A stretch of DNA of 27,313 bases from Arcicella sp043769985. GTDB taxonomy: Bacteria > Bacteroidota > Bacteroidia > Cytophagales > Spirosomataceae. Where the stretch lies: positions 1 through 27,313 of the forward strand of contig JAYVIV010000039.1 of the NCBI GenBank assembly GCA_043769985.1, in the 5' to 3' direction. The position numbers and the translations under genes are program-made. The notes beneath the pieces were generated by a model. It did not search any database, was not told where the DNA came from, and worked only from the letters and a program-made list of their open reading frames with translations. The number at the start of each line of letters is the position of its first letter. Position 1 is the first letter of the stretch. Positions 7,860 through 15,172 of this stretch are shown in pieces.

Positions 7860-9032
7860 ATGAACTTCAAAAAACTAAATATCTCCCCAACCCAATCCCT
7901 CCAAAATGCAGGATATGATTGGCTTTTGGGTGAAAATACGCTTCCCTACGTTACTGACTTGATGATTGAAGTTTCTGAAAAAGAAGCGGAGAATTATTAT
8001 GAAGCCGCAAATCAATTATACGAAATGTTCATCGAAGCAGCTCAATATGTAATTGATAAAGAGCAATTTACGGCTTTGGGCATTCCTGAAAATTTGATTG
8101 AATTGGTTAAATATTCTTGGGAAAATGATAAAAATTGGCATCTCTACGGACGCTTTGATTTGTCGGGTGGATTGGACGGAAAACCCATAAAACTCATTGA
8201 ATTTAATGCCGATACTGCCACCTGTATTCCTGAAACGGCCACCGTGCAATGGGCATCTTTGAAAGCGAATGGGTTGGATGAAAGTTCACAATTCAATACG
8301 CTTTTTGAGTCGTTGGTTAGTCAATTTCAAGAACTCAAAAAACAGAATCCTGAGTTTGAGCCTACACTTTTGATTTCAACCATGGAAGGTTATCCCGAAG
8401 ACGATGCCAATATGCAACTCTTGGGTGAAGCCGCCGAAGAAGCGGGTTTTGAAGTAACTTTTGAACACATTGAGAACGTAGAATTTTCAGTAGAACAAGG
8501 CATTTTTCAACAAAATGAAGACGGTAATTTTACTAAATATGACTATTGGTTTAAGCTCGTGCCTTGGGAATATATCGGTTGGGACGAACCCGAATTATGT
8601 AAAATCTTGACCGACATCGTAAAGTGTAAAAAAGCCCTTGTGATGAATCCAGCCTATACTTTGTTGTTTCAATCGAAAGGAATTTTGAAAGTTTTGTGGG
8701 ATTTATTTCCGAATCATCCGCTTTTATTGGAGACTGATAATTACCAATTAGTCAATAAATCTTGTGTAGAAAAAGTATTATTTGGACGTGAAGGAGCAAA
8801 CGTAAAAATCCTCTCACCCGTAGGCGTTACGCTCGAAAAAACGGAAGGAGATTATTATGAACAAAAAGCTATTTATCAAGAATACACCGAATTCTTGAAA
8901 GACGATTCAGGCAATTATTATCAGGCAGGAGTCTTTTTTGCGGGCGAAGGGGCAGGTTTAGGATTCAGATGTGGTGGGAAAATTATTGATAATAAGGCAC
9001 AGTTTTGTGGGCATTTGGTGGTGGGAAATTAA
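7860..9032 (+). CDS. Glutathionylspermidine synthase family ATP-grasp ligase
   Basis: 390 residues matching the ATP-grasp ligase of glutathionylspermidine synthase/YgiC-YjfC type. The segment LYGRFDLSGGLDGKPIKLIEFNADTATCIPETA near residues 98-130 is characteristic, and FAGEGAGLGFRCGG lies near the C terminus. The N-terminal amidase domain of the bifunctional E. coli enzyme is absent, as in YgiC/YjfC (about 386 residues). It presumably joins a peptide carboxylate to an amine or peptide using ATP; the substrate is not shown. Its last 50 bases overlap the 3' end of the convergent TatD gene. Confidence 0.88.
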   Translation: MNFKKLNISPTQSLQNAGYDWLLGENTLPYVTDLMIEVSEKEAENYYEAANQLYEMFIEAAQYVIDKEQFTALGIPENLIELVKYSWENDKNWHLYGRFDLSGGLDGKPIKLIEFNADTATCIPETATVQWASLKANGLDESSQFNTLFESLVSQFQELKKQNPEFEPTLLISTMEGYPEDDANMQLLGEAAEEAGFEVTFEHIENVEFSVEQGIFQQNEDGNFTKYDYWFKLVPWEYIGWDEPELCKILTDIVKCKKALVMNPAYTLLFQSKGILKVLWDLFPNHPLLLETDNYQLVNKSCVEKVLFGREGANVKILSPVGVTLEKTEGDYYEQKAIYQEYTEFLKDDSGNYYQAGVFFAGEGAGLGFRCGGKIIDNKAQFCGHLVVGN

Positions 9033-9681
9033 ATTTTCCACCCAAAAAACTACCAAAATTCAACTTCATTTGCCTTTTCAATTCCACCAAATCAACCTTT
9101 TTAAGCTCAGCCATAAGTTGATAACGCTCCATAATGGTCAGTGAATATTCACTATCAGTTTCGAGAAAGTAACAGTCAGCGGGAAGGAATTGGAGCATTT
9201 CCACAAAACTTTCATTCATTTGTCGCAAAGGACTCACGGAAAGCATAATTCCTTGGTCAATCAATGATGTTGCTAATAATTTATTCCTGCGAAAACCGTG
9301 AATTACCCAAGGCGTTTTTCCGTATTTTTTCTTGAAATTTAGCACTTGGTCATACTGCCTCACGCAATGCACAATCAGCGGAACGTTGTGTTTATTGGCA
9401 AGCATAATGTGTTGATAAAAAACCTCCTCCTGAATTTCTTTGGATGCTCCTTTCAATTTATCAAGCCCACATTCACCAATTACTAAGCAATATTTATCAG
9501 TTAAAATGCTCTCCATATTTAACAAATCAGCCTCAGAAAGTGGAGTATCTGTCCACCAAGGATGATGCCCCACCGTGAAATATTCTCCTTCATATTTGAC
9601 GTTTTTGTGCATAGAGATGACCTCAAGCACGTTTGGGTTACCAGAATATAAAGGTTTATGAGTATGAAAATCTATGTACAT
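8983..9681 (-). CDS. TatD family metal-dependent hydrolase
   Basis: 232 residues. Metal-site motifs in order: DFHTH (H6, H8), GECGLDK (E70), IVHC (H105), VIHGF (H128) and ETDS (D176). All expected ligands are present, so an active phosphoesterase/DNase-type enzyme is likely. It is a little shorter than typical TatD (about 260). The start ATG at 9681 is 91 bp from the divergent alpha/beta hydrolase gene. The 3' ends of this gene and the ligase gene overlap by 50 bp in opposite directions. Confidence 0.88.
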   Translation of the reverse strand: MYIDFHTHKPLYSGNPNVLEVISMHKNVKYEGEYFTVGHHPWWTDTPLSEADLLNMESILTDKYCLVIGECGLDKLKGASKEIQEEVFYQHIMLANKHNVPLIVHCVRQYDQVLNFKKKYGKTPWVIHGFRRNKLLATSLIDQGIMLSVSPLRQMNESFVEMLQFLPADCYFLETDSEYSLTIMERYQLMAELKKVDLVELKRQMKLNFGSFLGGKFNFPPPNAHKTVPYYQ

Positions 9682-9772
9682 TTTAAGGCTTTAAGGATTG
9701 AGTCCACTCTTGAACGAATAACCCCTTTCTTGCGTTTAAAGTTTATCCAAAAATCAAATAATTTAATCCAAA

Positions 9773-10735
9773 ATGCCCATTTTACAATCCACTTACAAAC
9801 CTTCCCGAATTTGGCAAAATCCGCACGTTTCAACGATTTATCCAAGTGCTTTTCGGAAAGTCAATGGCGTAAATTATACCCGTGAAAGATTAGAATTATC
9901 CGATGGTGATTTCTTGGATTTAGATTGGTCAAAATCATCTGAAAATAATAAAAAACTCGCCATTTTCACGCATGGATTTTTGGGTAATTCAACTCGTCCG
10001 TATCTTTTAGGGGGCGTAAAAGCCTTTAATTTAGCAGATTACGATGCCTTAGCTTGGAATCATCGAGGAGTAAGTGGTGAAAATAATCGCTTTGAAAAAA
10101 TTACAACGCATGGTAGTTCTGGGGATTTGGAGGAGATTATAAATTACGTTTTATTAAAAAAACAATACGCTGAAATCATCTTAGTAGGTTATAGTAAAGG
10201 TGGCAATATCTCGATGAAATATGCGGGTGAAAAGTCCGCAAGTATTCCTTCAGAAATCAAAAAAATCATTGCCATCTCTTCTCCTACGGACTTGCAGGGC
10301 AGCGTTGATGTGATGGGTAAAAAAGGATTTTATACCGAAAGGTTCAAGACAAAACTCTTAAAATTTCTTTTAAATCGTTCAGAATTAATTGACAATCAGA
10401 TACTTAAAGAGATTCCTAAAATGAAATATCTTGACGATATTACGGATCATTACATTGCTCCACTTCATGGTTTTAGGGATCGTAGAGATTATTATGAGCA
10501 ATGTGCTGCCATGCACGTAGTCGATAAAATTACAGTACCCACCTTTATTCTGAACGCAAAAAACGACCCTGTTTTATCCGAAAGTTGTGCCATGTTGGAA
10601 GTAGCAAAAAAATCAGATTACATATTTTCAGAATTTCCAAATCATGGAGGGCATTGTGGTTTTTATCAACCAAATAACGATGGAATTTACTGGGGCGATA
10701 GGCGGATGATTGAGTTTGTTAAAAAAGGTGCGTAA
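9773..10735 (+). CDS. Alpha/beta hydrolase, YheT/EMB8-like
   Basis: 320 residues. The N terminus (YKPSRIWQNPHVSTIYPSAFR) is typical of the YheT group. Oxyanion region THGFLGNSTRPYL near 66-78, nucleophile S141 in GYSKGGN, acid D265 in NAKNDPVL and H294 in HGGHCGF complete the catalytic triad. Expected to be a cytosolic carboxylesterase-like enzyme of unknown substrate. The gene stands alone and is followed by a good terminator hairpin. Confidence 0.9.
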   Translation: MPILQSTYKPSRIWQNPHVSTIYPSAFRKVNGVNYTRERLELSDGDFLDLDWSKSSENNKKLAIFTHGFLGNSTRPYLLGGVKAFNLADYDALAWNHRGVSGENNRFEKITTHGSSGDLEEIINYVLLKKQYAEIILVGYSKGGNISMKYAGEKSASIPSEIKKIIAISSPTDLQGSVDVMGKKGFYTERFKTKLLKFLLNRSELIDNQILKEIPKMKYLDDITDHYIAPLHGFRDRRDYYEQCAAMHVVDKITVPTFILNAKNDPVLSESCAMLEVAKKSDYIFSEFPNHGGHCGFYQPNNDGIYWGDRRMIEFVKKGA

Positions 10736-10760
10736 GGGTATTATAGAAAAATATTCAGAG

Positions 10761-10796
10761 CCATTCCTAAAAAAAGGGGATGGTTTTTTGTTTTTT
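10761..10796 (+). terminator. Intrinsic terminator after the alpha/beta hydrolase gene
   Basis: An 8-bp stem CCATTCCT/GGGGATGG (with G-T pairs) closes an A-rich loop and is followed directly by TTTTTTGTTTTTT. It lies 25 bp after the hydrolase stop, and its T-run overlaps the likely -33 region of the MarR promoter. Confidence 0.8.
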
Positions 10797-10843
10797 AAAA
10801 ATATTATTTTCAAATTTGCGTAATCACTTACGTAATTGTTTAC
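10787..10843 (+). promoter_or_regulatory. MarR gene promoter with two abutting operator-like inverted repeats
   Basis: TTTG at 10787-10790, 20 bases, then CAAATTTG at 10811-10818 (one mismatch to TAnnTTTG) forms a possible Bacteroidota promoter. Just downstream lie two adjoining 12-base inverted repeats of the form GTAA-N4-TTAC, at 10820-10831 and 10832-10843. Such tandem dyads across a start site are typical of MarR autoregulation; binding is inferred. Confidence 0.55.
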
Positions 10844-10876
10844 TTAAATAATTCACTGTAAATTCTTTTCTGAAAA

Positions 10877-11359
10877 ATGGATATAATTGCCGACTTAGGA
10901 ACTTTAGCTTTTGCCAGTCGCCTAAAACGATTGAGTGACCTCGGTATGCAAAGTACACTTGATATTTATAAATTCTACGATATTGATTTTGAACCCAGAT
11001 TCTTTCCACTATTTTATTATTTATCTCAGAAAGGAGAGGCAAGTATTATGGAAATTGCTGACGTTCTGAAAGTTACACATCCTGGCGTAATTCAAATTGC
11101 AAAAGAATTAGAAAAAAAAGGATTAATAATTTCTAAAAAATCAGCCGAAGATGCCCGAAAACGTAATTTGAAAATATCGAAAAAGGGTAAGAATTTGTTG
11201 TCTATTTTACAAAAAATTTGGGCAGAAATCAGAGCTATGAATGACGAAATTATTGAATCTCGTGAACACAATATAATGACTGCCATAAAAGAAATCGAAG
11301 ACGCTTGGGCAGAAAAAAGTTACTTAGAACGCTTTAAAGAATTTTATAAAATTGTGTAA
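10877..11359 (+). CDS. MarR family transcriptional regulator
   Basis: 160 residues with a winged helix-turn-helix: ASIMEIADVLKVTHPGVIQIAKELEKKGLI (about residues 55-84) then the wing KSAEDARKRNLKISKKGKNLL. It heads a plus-strand series with PhzF, GNAT-GNAT and GNAT genes that it may regulate. Tandem GTAA-N4-TTAC dyads just upstream are its probable operators. The ligand is unknown. Confidence 0.9.
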   Translation: MDIIADLGTLAFASRLKRLSDLGMQSTLDIYKFYDIDFEPRFFPLFYYLSQKGEASIMEIADVLKVTHPGVIQIAKELEKKGLIISKKSAEDARKRNLKISKKGKNLLSILQKIWAEIRAMNDEIIESREHNIMTAIKEIEDAWAEKSYLERFKEFYKIV

Positions 11360-11360
11360 A

Positions 11361-11378
11361 TCGATTCTTCCGAATCGA
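11361..11378 (+). terminator. Small hairpin after the MarR gene
   Basis: A perfect 7-bp stem TCGATTC/GAATCGA with a 4-base loop starts two bases after the MarR stop. No T-run follows, so it is a weak terminator candidate or an mRNA 3'-end stabiliser. Confidence 0.4.
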
Positions 11379-11403
11379 AATAAACCGGCAAATAAGAATA
11401 CTC

Positions 11404-11482
11404 ACCCCACCCAACCCTCCCCTCGAAGGGAGGGCTTTAATAGCTTGAAAGCCCTCCCTTCGAGGGGAGGGTTGGGTGGGGT
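11404..11482. repeat. Double-hairpin palindrome, copy B (MarR/PhzF gap)
   Basis: A perfect inverted repeat with 35-base arms and a 9-base centre (AATAGCTTG). Each arm also folds alone (CCCTCCC/GGGAGGG), giving the same double-hairpin design as the other copies. Perfect arms suggest a recent or maintained copy. It lies 45 bp before the PhzF start and would be transcribed, so it may affect expression between the two genes. Confidence 0.95.
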
Positions 11483-11527
11483 AATACACATAACTTAACA
11501 AACCAATTCACCAAAACTATTAAAATC

Positions 11528-12310
11528 ATGCAATTAAAAATCTATCAATTAGACGCTTTCACCGACAAGGTTTTCGGTGGAAATCCAGCCGCAGTTATTC
11601 CGTTAACGAAATGGCTTTCAGACGAATTAATGCAAAAAATTGCCCTCGAAAATAACCTCGCCGAAACCGCTTTTTATACTCCAGAAGGTGATAAATTTCA
11701 CATCCGTTGGTTCACACCCACCATAGAAGTTGATTTGTGCGGACACGCCACTTTGGCAACATCTTATCAGATTTTTCACTACGAAAATTACCCAAAATCT
11801 ATCATCGAATTTAATTCAAGAAGTGGTATCTTGAAGGTTGAAAAGCAAGGAGATTTATTGGAATTAGACTTTCCAATGGATAAATTACAGCCCGTTGAAA
11901 CGCCACAAGCCTTGATTGATAGTTTGGGAATGACACCTCGAGAAACATTTAAAGGCTTGACGGATTATATGCTCATTTTTGATTCAGAATCTCAAATAAA
12001 AGCATTAAATCCAGATTTTAGAAAAATGTCGGAGGTGGATTGTCGTGGCGTAATCGTGACGGCAAAAGGAATTGAGGTGGATTTTGTATCAAGATTTTTT
12101 GGACCTAATTCTGGCGGAGATGAAGATCCTGTAACGGGTTCTGCCCATACCAGCCTGACTCCTTATTGGGCAAAAGTCTTAGGAAAAAACGAATTTAATG
12201 CTCGTCAAATTTCAACAAGAGGCGGTGAATTAGCTTGTAAATTAGTGGGCGAAAGAGTAAAAATTTCAGGAAAAGTTGCTCCGTATTTAGTGGGAGAGAT
12301 AACAGTTTAA
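11528..12310 (+). CDS. PhzF family epimerase/isomerase-like protein
   Basis: 260 residues, the usual length. The N terminus YQLDAFTDKVFGGNPAAV, catalytic-type E46 in NLAETAFY, CGHATLA at 71-77 and GGDEDPVTGSAHTSLTPYW near 198-216 are hallmarks of PhzF. Phenazine genes are absent, so this is one of the many stand-alone PhzF homologues with unknown substrate. It lies between MarR and GNAT genes and is flanked on both sides by double-hairpin repeats B and C. Confidence 0.93.
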   Translation: MQLKIYQLDAFTDKVFGGNPAAVIPLTKWLSDELMQKIALENNLAETAFYTPEGDKFHIRWFTPTIEVDLCGHATLATSYQIFHYENYPKSIIEFNSRSGILKVEKQGDLLELDFPMDKLQPVETPQALIDSLGMTPRETFKGLTDYMLIFDSESQIKALNPDFRKMSEVDCRGVIVTAKGIEVDFVSRFFGPNSGGDEDPVTGSAHTSLTPYWAKVLGKNEFNARQISTRGGELACKLVGERVKISGKVAPYLVGEITV

Positions 12311-12318
12311 AATAAAAT

Positions 12319-12409
12319 ACCTCACCCCCCCAGCCCCCTCTCCGATTGAGAGGGGGAGTAAGCGGACGATTATCTCCCTCTCTAACGGAGAGGGGGTTGG
12401 GGGTGAGGT
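12319..12409. repeat. Double-hairpin palindrome, copy C (PhzF/GNAT gap)
   Basis: 91 bp. The outer ends are ACCTCAC and GTGAGGT, as in copy A. The left hairpin is CCCCCTCTC/GAGAGGGGG and the right one CCCTCTC/GGAGAGGG, with a spacer around AGTAAGCGGACGATTATCT. It begins 8 bases after the PhzF stop and ends 9 bases before the GNAT ATG, so it is almost the whole gap and must lie in any shared transcript. Confidence 0.93.
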
Positions 12410-12418
12410 TTTCAAACC

Positions 12419-13423
12419 ATGATTAGAATACAACCCTTTGAAAATCAAGATACTGACCAAATTGTCACCTTGATTTTGAACATACAACAAAACGAATTCC
12501 AAGTTCCGATAACCATCAATGAACAACAAGATTTATTGAATATTCCGAGTTTTTATCAACAAGGGCGTGGTAACTTTTGGGTAGCAAAATCGGACTCGGA
12601 GGTCGTGGGAACAATTGCCTTGATTGATTGCGGCGAAAATGTTGGTACCATCAGAAAAATGTTCGTCAAAAAAGAATTCAGAGGAAAAGAATATAGCATT
12701 GCTCAACAATTAATGGATATTTTGGAAAATTCAGCTCGTGAGGGCGGAATGAAAAATCTTTATCTTGGAACGATAGAAAGATTGCAAGCCGCTATTAGAT
12801 TTTATGAGCGAAATGGATTTACATTAATTGAAAAACAGAATTTACCAAATGTGTTTCCAATAATGACCGTTGACACTCATTTTTTTGAGAAGGAAATAGC
12901 CCCCCCCGCCCCCGATGGGGGAGCTTTCAAGTCGGAAAGCCGTGGACTGACTCCCCCATCGGGGGCTGGGGGGCTTCAAATCATTGAATATCAGGAAGTT
13001 TACAAACAAGACTTCAAAAGAATCAACGTTGAATGGATTGAAAAATTCTTCACCGTTGAACATCAAGATTTAGTGCAATTAGACAATCCCCAGAGCATAA
13101 TTGACGAAGGGGGACAAATCTATTTTGCTAAATTAGGTGATGAAGTTGTTGGAACGGCCGCCCTCATTCACGATGGAAATGATGAATATGAGCTTGCAAA
13201 AATGGGCGTTTCTCCCAATGCACAAGGTTTGGGTTTGGGTAAAAAACTTTGCATTGTTGCCATCGAAGAAGCCAAAAAAAGGAATGCAAAAGCCTTGTAT
13301 TTGCGTTCAAATCGTTCGTTAATTCCAGCCATTTCCATGTATTTGAGCGTTGGTTTTGTGGAAGTTCCGCTTGATGCTTCGCACTACAAAAGAGCTAATA
13401 TTAAAATGGATTATCCGCTCTAA
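12419..13423 (+). CDS. Tandem GNAT acetyltransferase fusion with repeat-encoded linker
   Basis: 334 residues, about twice a usual GNAT. Domain 1 (about 1-160) has a degenerate acetyl-CoA loop, VKKEFRGKEYSIAQQLMD, without the usual QxxGxG/A spacing. Domain 2 (about 187-334) has a good loop, VSPNAQGLGLGKKLC. Residues 161-186 (APPAPDGGAFK...GAGGL) are encoded exactly by a 78-bp double-hairpin repeat. Domain 2 begins IIEYQEVYKQDFKRINVEWI, which reads like the N terminus of a free-standing GNAT protein. The simplest reading is two adjacent GNAT genes joined in frame by the repeat (inference). Domain 1 may have lost acetyl-CoA binding. The substrate is unknown. Confidence 0.85.
   Translation: MIRIQPFENQDTDQIVTLILNIQQNEFQVPITINEQQDLLNIPSFYQQGRGNFWVAKSDSEVVGTIALIDCGENVGTIRKMFVKKEFRGKEYSIAQQLMDILENSAREGGMKNLYLGTIERLQAAIRFYERNGFTLIEKQNLPNVFPIMTVDTHFFEKEIAPPAPDGGAFKSESRGLTPPSGAGGLQIIEYQEVYKQDFKRINVEWIEKFFTVEHQDLVQLDNPQSIIDEGGQIYFAKLGDEVVGTAALIHDGNDEYELAKMGVSPNAQGLGLGKKLCIVAIEEAKKRNAKALYLRSNRSLIPAISMYLSVGFVEVPLDASHYKRANIKMDYPL
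12898..12975. repeat. Double-hairpin palindrome, copy D (linker of GNAT fusion)
   Basis: 78 bp, exactly 26 codons. The outer arms AGCCCCCC.../...GGGGGGCT pair with about two differences. The inner hairpins are CCCCC-GAT-GGGGG on the left and CCCCC-AT-CGGGGG on the right, and the centre holds GCTTTC/GAAAGC. No stop occurs in the frame used. Long C and G runs make it prone to length change, so the frame is fragile. Confidence 0.93.
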
Positions 13424-13424
13424 G

Positions 13425-13498
13425 CAATGAGAGAATGATACAATGAGAGAATATCGTTCTCAAATATTCATTCTATCAATCACTCATTATATCATTGT
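13425..13498. repeat. Imperfect palindrome between the two GNAT genes
   Basis: The left part holds two copies of CAATGAGAGAAT (13425 and 13441); the right part holds complementary words such as ATTCATTCTATCAATCACTC and ATATCATTG. It occupies the whole 78-bp gap. No promoter was recognised. Confidence 0.65.
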
Positions 13499-13501
13499 TT
13501 T

Positions 13502-13996
13502 ATGTACATAAAAGTAATAACCGAAGAAAACGACATAAAAGCCTATTACGACTTACTCGTGAAGGCAATTACGGACGAGCCACAATTTTTCAGAGTAGCT
13601 CCGACTGATATTGTAGGAGAAGTTTTTCCAACCCAAAATACCTTTGAAAACTTCACTTTGGGGGCATTTTCAGACGAAGGAGAATTATTAGGAACGGCAG
13701 GTTTTAAAAGAGATATATTCGTAAAACTAAAACATAAAGGCTTAATTTTCAGAATGTACGTCTCTGAAAAAGCCAAAGGCCAGGGACTTGGGCGGAAACT
13801 TTTGCAAGCCTGCATGGAAAGAGCTGTGCAAGGAAAAGGTCTAAAACAAATATATCTGACCGTTGTAGCAACCAATCTCAGAGCAAAAAATTTGTATCTT
13901 TCCGAAGGATTTGAGACTTTTGCCGTTGAACGAAATAGTATCCAAATAGCTAAAAATGAGTTCGTTGATGAAGATTCGATGATAAAATATTTATGA
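13502..13996 (+). CDS. GNAT family N-acetyltransferase
   Basis: 164 residues. Motif A RMYVSEKAKGQGLGRKLL (KGQGLG at 92-97) gives the acetyl-CoA pyrophosphate loop, and NLRAKNLYLSEGFE near 135-150 is the usual C-terminal GNAT signature. Same strand as and 78 bp after the GNAT fusion. The substrate is unknown; the association with MarR and PhzF suggests small-molecule modification. Confidence 0.92.
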   Translation: MYIKVITEENDIKAYYDLLVKAITDEPQFFRVAPTDIVGEVFPTQNTFENFTLGAFSDEGELLGTAGFKRDIFVKLKHKGLIFRMYVSEKAKGQGLGRKLLQACMERAVQGKGLKQIYLTVVATNLRAKNLYLSEGFETFAVERNSIQIAKNEFVDEDSMIKYL

Positions 13997-14010
13997 AATT
14001 TTTAGTCACT

Positions 14011-14078
14011 AAGACACCAAGACACCAAGACACCAAGATTTATTTTACCTTTGAACCTTTTCTTAGAGCCTTAGAGCC
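14011..14078. repeat. Short period-8 tandem repeats between GNAT and DxDD genes
   Basis: AAGACACC is repeated three times plus a partial unit at 14011-14038, and TTAGAGCC twice near 14063-14078. These fill most of the 99-bp gap before the next gene. Too short and irregular for a CRISPR. Confidence 0.75.
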
Positions 14079-14095
14079 CTGATGGCAAATTATAA

Positions 14096-15172
14096 ATGAC
14101 AATAGACGACCTCATTCAAAAAATTGCATATTTACAAGATACTACCAATCGAAAATACTTCCCCGAAGGCATTTTTGAGTCGTATCGAAGTAACAAATAT
14201 TTACATTATCATCGTCCAGACACCAATGTTTTTTTCACGGCAATTACTGTTTTTACACTCAGCAATATTAAAGAATTCTTATCGCCAAAATCGCAATTAT
14301 TAGTAGAAAATATTACAAAAAAAGCTACTGAAAGCTATCAATTATTTAAGAATAAAAATGGATTAAATACCTATAATTTCTTCCAAACTAATCCATCACA
14401 ACACTTCCCTCACGGCAATATCCTTCATCGCTTCAATCACTTCAAAATCCCAGATGATGTTGATGATACTGCCATGATTTACATGACGCTTCCGCACACA
14501 CAAGAAGATGCTAAGTGGTTGCAAAACAAGCTAATACAGCATTCAAATAATTACAAACAACAAATCAAAAACACCTTTCCTGAATATAAAAATCTTAATG
14601 CTTATTCCACTTGGTTTGGCAAAGATATGTACATCGAATTTGATGCCTGTGCTTTATCGAATATCATTTATTGTCAATTACATTTTGGCTTAGAATTAGA
14701 CGAACACGGACAAGATGCTGTAAAATATATCCAGCAAACCATTCTCTCAAATCAATACATCGAACAACCTTTTCGAGTTGCTCATCAGTACGCTCGCACA
14801 CCCCTGATTATGTATCACGTCATGCGATTGATGAACAAATTTCATATTCCAGAATTAGAAATTTGTCGTGAGAAATTGGAGAGTGAAATTTTGTGTTATT
14901 TGGGGAAAAAGGGTTTAGAGTTTATGGATAGAGTTTTATTAGAAATAAGTCTAAAAAACAAAAACGCTGTCAAGGTTTTGAACCTTGACGACGTTGATAC
15001 TAATTATCCATTTTTCATCGCAGGGCTTTTAACAGCTTACGAAAATCCCCTACTCTACAAATTATCCTCTTCCAAACTCTTCCACATCAACTGGACTTGT
15101 GAAGCTCATTCTTTGGCTTTGTTGGCGGAGTGGATGACTGTTACTTCAAGAACGCAGATTGATTTCCAGTAA
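14096..15172 (+). CDS. Unknown protein with a DxDDTA motif, possibly terpene-cyclase-like
   Basis: 358 residues; family not recognised with confidence. The segment IPDDVDDTAMIYM (residues 118-130) contains DxDDTA, the general-acid motif of class II terpene cyclases such as squalene-hopene cyclase and copalyl diphosphate synthase. Those enzymes are larger (about 500-750 residues), so this could be a single alpha/alpha-barrel relative or a coincidental match. The sequence looks mostly helical and soluble, with no signal peptide. A small palindrome at 14963-14995 is translated within it (NAVKVLNLDDV). Its last 32 bases overlap the convergent GIN-like gene. No prenyl-diphosphate synthase is adjacent. 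Confidence 0.7.
   Translation: MTIDDLIQKIAYLQDTTNRKYFPEGIFESYRSNKYLHYHRPDTNVFFTAITVFTLSNIKEFLSPKSQLLVENITKKATESYQLFKNKNGLNTYNFFQTNPSQHFPHGNILHRFNHFKIPDDVDDTAMIYMTLPHTQEDAKWLQNKLIQHSNNYKQQIKNTFPEYKNLNAYSTWFGKDMYIEFDACALSNIIYCQLHFGLELDEHGQDAVKYIQQTILSNQYIEQPFRVAHQYARTPLIMYHVMRLMNKFHIPELEICREKLESEILCYLGKKGLEFMDRVLLEISLKNKNAVKVLNLDDVDTNYPFFIAGLLTAYENPLLYKLSSSKLFHINWTCEAHSLALLAEWMTVTSRTQIDFQ
14963..14995. repeat. Small hairpin repeat inside the DxDD ORF
   Basis: 15-base arms AACGCTGTCAAGGTT and AACCTTGACGACGTT around TTG, with two mismatches in the arms. The core GTCAAGGTT/AACCTTGAC is perfect. It is 33 bp, exactly 11 codons, and translates within the ORF. The word resembles a dispersed intergenic hairpin type (from memory). 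Confidence 0.7.

Noticed and set aside
11528..12310. Phenazine biosynthesis
   Set aside because: Only a PhzF homologue is present; no other phz genes, and stand-alone PhzF proteins are common.
12287..12529. Minus-strand ORF of 80 residues over repeat C
   Set aside because: Its protein comes largely from the palindrome and the antisense of two real genes; no start signal or motif.
14011..14078. Tandem AAGACACC and TTAGAGCC units as a CRISPR array
   Set aside because: Units are 8 bases with no spacers and only two or three copies; no cas genes are near.
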